DNA of 64,000 nt from Desulfobacteraceae bacterium (GTDB lineage: Bacteria > Desulfobacterota > Desulfobacteria > Desulfobacterales > UBA5852). Position 1 is the stretch's first letter. Every line of letters begins with the position of its first letter. This document shows, one piece after another, positions 61,211 to 64,000 of this stretch. The stretch is taken from NCBI GenBank assembly GCA_014237395.1, contig JABZFP010000030.1, forward strand, positions 620,001 to 684,000. Direction: 5' to 3'. The notes under the pieces are model-generated. The model was not told where the DNA came from and did no database searches. It was given only the letters and a program-made list of their open reading frames with translations. The translations under genes and the position numbers were made by a program.

Positions 61211-62167
61211 TTGCTACTCGTTATCGTAGGAATGATTATCGGATTCGTGCTGCTCTACAAAGGCGGTGATTTTCTTGTCACCGGCGCCGCCGGCATTGCC
61301 AGGAAAAAAAATATTCCAGCCTTCATTATCGGCATTACCCTGGTGGCGTTCGGCACCAGCGCGCCGGAGCTGTTTTTCAATCTGATTTCCGCGCTGCATG
61401 GCAATGCCGAGTTTGCCCTGAGCAATGTTTCGGGCAGCAATCTGATCAATCTGTGCGTGGGCATCGGTATCAGTGCCATGATCACCGCCCTGCCAATTAA
61501 ACGAGAGGTCTTCGCCAAGGATCTGCTGTTCCTGTTTATGGGTCCCCTGCTGATTCTGATCTTCGTAACGGTTTCCGGCCGTAACGCCCTGACACTGATC
61601 CATGGTCTTTTTCTGTTTGTCGGGTTTGCCGGCTATCTTTTCTGGACGAACCGCGAGATGATCCGGCACAACCGGAAGTTGCCGAAGTCCGACCAGGCCT
61701 GCATGGATGTCTCCTGCAAAAGGGAATGGGGCATTTTTTTCCTGGGTGGCGTCATGTTGTACGTCGGCGGCGAAATAATCTTCCGCAATGCCTTGACCAT
61801 CGTCGAAATATTACAGATATCCGAGTCGATCGTGGGCTTGACCGTGATTGCCGTAGGGACGTCCATACCGGATTGTGCGGCGAGTATCATTGCGGTTTTC
61901 AAAAAGCAGAAGGATATTGCCATCGGCAATATCCTGGGCAGCAATATCTTCAACATCTTCCTCGTCCTGGCGGCGACCATCGTCGCGTTTAACGAACCGA
62001 TCTTTTTTAACCAGAGCAATTTGTTCGATTACCTGTCCGTTTTCATCCTGTCGTTTCTTTTTTTCATCGTTGTCATCACCCGCCAATCCTATGGCCCGGT
62101 CTTGGGGTTTCTCACGCTGGCCTATTATCCGCTTTCACTCCTGGTGCGGATTTTATGTTTTGGCTGA
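61211..62167 (+). CDS. Calcium/sodium antiporter (CaCA family, YrbG-like)
   Basis: A 318-residue membrane protein with ten to eleven hydrophobic segments and the two inverted alpha-repeats of cation/Ca2+ exchangers: ITLVAFGTSAPELFFNLISAL with NVSGSNLINLCVGIG, and LTVIAVGTSIPDCAASIIAVF with IAIGNILGSNIFNIFLVLAA. In the second repeat the usual PE is PD, a mild change in an ion-binding residue. A TTG start follows AAGGGG; this is the only start that keeps the first helix. It lies about 100 bases after the parvulin gene in the same direction. Confidence 0.9.
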   Translation: MLLVIVGMIIGFVLLYKGGDFLVTGAAGIARKKNIPAFIIGITLVAFGTSAPELFFNLISALHGNAEFALSNVSGSNLINLCVGIGISAMITALPIKREVFAKDLLFLFMGPLLILIFVTVSGRNALTLIHGLFLFVGFAGYLFWTNREMIRHNRKLPKSDQACMDVSCKREWGIFFLGGVMLYVGGEIIFRNALTIVEILQISESIVGLTVIAVGTSIPDCAASIIAVFKKQKDIAIGNILGSNIFNIFLVLAATIVAFNEPIFFNQSNLFDYLSVFILSFLFFIVVITRQSYGPVLGFLTLAYYPLSLLVRILCFG

Positions 62168-62292
62168 ATGACTTGCGATACCGTGTTATGATTGGCAGGG
62201 GTATGTTTTCGATATTTTCCCACGTGTATTAAAAGGATGTCGGGTGAGGGGGGATCGACCTGGTCAGGCTTCGATCGGCTTGAGGGCCTCGT

Positions 62293-62321
62293 TTGACACC
62301 ATGGCAGCTGATTGACATATT
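62293..62321 (+). promoter_or_regulatory. Sigma70-like promoter before the ATP-grasp gene
   Basis: TTGACA and CATATT lie 17 bases apart, about 175 bases before the ATP-grasp gene. A second TTGACA begins 19 bases later. The rest of this 328-base gap shows no gene. Confidence 0.4.
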
Positions 62322-62495
62322 AATGCGTACGCGAAACGGGCACCCATCACGTGTTCTAAACGACCGGTGGGCAGCGGAAATCAAATCCCGATAGTGTTAT
62401 GATAGCCTTCCTGCTGCGCCCTTGAAATTTTCTCAAATCACGTATCTCTGCCGCTTTTTTCGGGAGACCAGCCTGTTTATGGAGGGAAGGGTTTG

Positions 62496-63926
62496 ATGGA
62501 GACATTCCGCACTTATGATACGGGTGCTTTTTATGATGAGTTGATCGAGGCCAATGGCCAACCCCGCAGCGGCGCGCAACTGCTGGTGGACAAGATTGAA
62601 TCACTACCGGCCGGCGACCTGGTATTGCGCCAAAAGGCGGCGGAAGCCATGCTCCTTAAAATGGGGATCACGTTCAATGTTTACGGCCGTGATGAGGGCA
62701 CCGAAAAGATCATGCCATTCGATATCATCCCCCGCATCGTCTCCAGCAGCGACTGGCAGCAGATTGAGAGCGGCCTCAAACAGCGCATTTTTGCGCTCAA
62801 TGAATTTATTCAGGACGTCTACAACGACAAGCGGATTCTGAAGGACAAGGTTGTTCCGGAAGACCTGATTCTCACCAGCCGCACCTACCGTAAGGAGTGC
62901 GAGGGGTTCACCCCCCCGCGGGGCATATGGTGCCACGTGACCGGCACCGATCTGGTGCGGGACGGCGATGGGTGCTTTTATGTCCTGGAGGACAACCTGC
63001 GCTGCCCATCGGGTGTCTCCTATGTGCTGGAGAATCGCCAGGTGCTCAAACGTACCTTCCCGCAGGTTTTCGGAGCGTCCCGGGTGCGGCCGGTGGACGA
63101 TTATCCCACCAAGCTGCTCGAGATGCTGGAATTTCTGGCCCCGGATAACGTCCAGACGCCCACCATCGGCGTGTTGACCCCCGGCATCTACAACAGCGCC
63201 TACTTCGAGCACTCGTTTCTCTCTCAGCAGATGGGGGTGGAACTGGTCGAGGGACAGGATTTGGTGGTATCGGACGGATTCGTCCACATGCTCACCACCA
63301 AAGGCCTCAAGCGTGTGGACGTCCTCTACCGGCGCATCGATGATGATTTCATCGATCCGGCGGTGTTCCGTCCCGACTCCATGCTGGGGGTGAGGGGCCT
63401 CATCGAGGTCTACAAAGCCGGCCGCATTGCCATGGCCAACGCACCGGGCACCGGCATTGCCGATGACAAGGTGATCTACGCCTACGTGCCCAAGATTATT
63501 AAATACTACACCGGCGAGGAGGCGATTCTGCCCAACGTGCCGACCTATATCTGCCGGGAGGACCAGGACCGGGCCTATGTATTGGCCCATCTGGATCAAC
63601 TGGTGGTCAAGGCCGCCAACGAGTCCGGCGGGTACGGGATGCTGGTGGGTCCCCATGCCACCGAAACGGAGCGGGCGGCCTTTGCCGAGAAGATCGCGGC
63701 GGAACCCCGCAACTATATGGCTCAGCCTACCATTTCGCTATCCCGGGTGCCCACGATCGTGGGGAATCGCATCGAGGGGCGCCATGTGGACTTGCGGCCC
63801 TACGTGCTTTTCGGCGAAGAAATCTACGTGCAGCCCGGTGGTCTGACCCGCGTGGCATTGACCAAGGGCTCGCTGGTGGTCAATTCTTCGCAGGGCGGGG
63901 GCAGCAAGGATACCTGGGTGCTGTAA
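62496..63926 (+). CDS. Circularly permuted ATP-grasp protein (type 2)
   Basis: A 476-residue protein of the CP_ATPgrasp_2 family, a predicted carboxylate-amine ligase. Typical stretches are RIVSSSDWQQIESGLKQRIFALNEFIQDVYNDKRILKD, GIWCHVTGTDLVRDGDGCFYVLEDNLRCPSGVSYVLENR, IGVLTPGIYNSAYFEHSFLSQQMGVELVEGQDLVV and VVKAANESGGYGMLVGP. It is usually encoded with alpha-E-domain and transglutaminase-like proteins in peptide-modifying clusters; here the next about 70 bases hold a repeat and partners, if any, lie beyond the window. GGAGGGAAGG precedes the ATG. Confidence 0.92.
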   Translation: METFRTYDTGAFYDELIEANGQPRSGAQLLVDKIESLPAGDLVLRQKAAEAMLLKMGITFNVYGRDEGTEKIMPFDIIPRIVSSSDWQQIESGLKQRIFALNEFIQDVYNDKRILKDKVVPEDLILTSRTYRKECEGFTPPRGIWCHVTGTDLVRDGDGCFYVLEDNLRCPSGVSYVLENRQVLKRTFPQVFGASRVRPVDDYPTKLLEMLEFLAPDNVQTPTIGVLTPGIYNSAYFEHSFLSQQMGVELVEGQDLVVSDGFVHMLTTKGLKRVDVLYRRIDDDFIDPAVFRPDSMLGVRGLIEVYKAGRIAMANAPGTGIADDKVIYAYVPKIIKYYTGEEAILPNVPTYICREDQDRAYVLAHLDQLVVKAANESGGYGMLVGPHATETERAAFAEKIAAEPRNYMAQPTISLSRVPTIVGNRIEGRHVDLRPYVLFGEEIYVQPGGLTRVALTKGSLVVNSSQGGGSKDTWVL

Positions 63927-63939
63927 AGTCAATTCCAAA

Positions 63940-64000
63940 CCGCCCCCGTTCGGCCAATAGCGGCGTTGGGCCCACATTTCAATCCTCGCCATGCTGAATG
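63940..64000 (+). repeat. Dispersed repeat cut by the window end (copy H)
   Basis: ATAGCGGCGTTGGGC matches the start of the repeat core, and the sequence then runs off the window. It follows the ATP-grasp gene stop by a few tens of bases, as other copies follow stop codons. Confidence 0.4.

Noticed and set aside
1..64000. CRISPR arrays, insertion sequences, prophage or inteins
   Set aside because: No regularly spaced direct repeats, transposase or integrase genes were seen, and rtcB and polA run through their usual intein sites without interruption.

Overview
The window reads as a GC-rich chromosomal segment of an anaerobic, probably sulfate- or sulfite-respiring deltaproteobacterium (Desulfobacterota, perhaps near Desulfosarcina or Desulfococcus; this placement is inference from gene content). 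Support comes from a hydrogenase-type NuoE/NuoF electron-transfer cluster, an RnfB-like flavoprotein fusion, a taurine-to-sulfite pathway, CooT- and DRTGG-type proteins, and a probable selenocysteine codon. No rRNA, tRNA, CRISPR array, phage or classical transposase was seen.

Layout. 1-5.3 kb: the 3' end of a flavodoxin-family gene, RNA ligase rtcB with archease, an Smr-domain gene, plsY and a periplasmic solute-binding protein. 5.4-13.1 kb: an IspH-UbiA fusion, a CooT-like protein, parAB, an M48 metalloprotease with TPRs, and an EF-G. 13.2-20.0 kb (minus strand): mtnA, adenine deaminase, two tandem MTA/SAH-type deaminases and a purine nucleoside phosphorylase, together a methylthioadenosine salvage cluster that appears to pass through methylthioinosine. 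20.3-26.0 kb: a four-gene electron-transfer operon (NuoE-like, DRTGG, NuoF/HndC-like, RnfB-GltD fusion) followed by an RseC-family gene. 26.0-34.7 kb: rhomboid protease, polA, a small zinc-ribbon protein, a cluster of dispersed repeats, a HAD phosphatase, a DUF1573 protein with an in-frame UGA read here as selenocysteine, and priA. 35.0-41.1 kb: a small membrane protein, a structured leader with terminator before upp-uraA, gltA, a hypothetical gene and degV. 41.4-46.8 kb: a GntR regulator and the taurine operon xsc-tpa-ald. 47.3-49.3 kb: two adjacent integron-type gene cassettes, each closed by a 60-bp attC-like site, carrying a DacZ-like diadenylate cyclase and a methyltransferase, with no integrase in view. 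49.5-63.9 kb: an LKR-like gene, hisD, serC, a KamA-family radical SAM enzyme, PilZ, a glycosyltransferase, a Gate-domain membrane protein, an acyl-CoA ligase, a parvulin, a Ca2+/cation antiporter and a circularly permuted ATP-grasp protein.

Scattered between genes are about nine copies, some fragmentary, of a 100-170 bp repeat. Its core contains a GGCGTAC-tgat-GTACGCC hairpin, and several copies are bounded by arms that differ between copies but are inverted repeats within a copy. The most notable points are the candidate selenocysteine DUF1573 protein, the integrase-less cassette pair carrying a c-di-AMP synthase, this repeat family, the IspH-UbiA fusion, and the NuoE/NuoF/RnfB-GltD electron-transfer operon. 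Functions are assigned from recognisable motifs and neighbours only; no database search was run.
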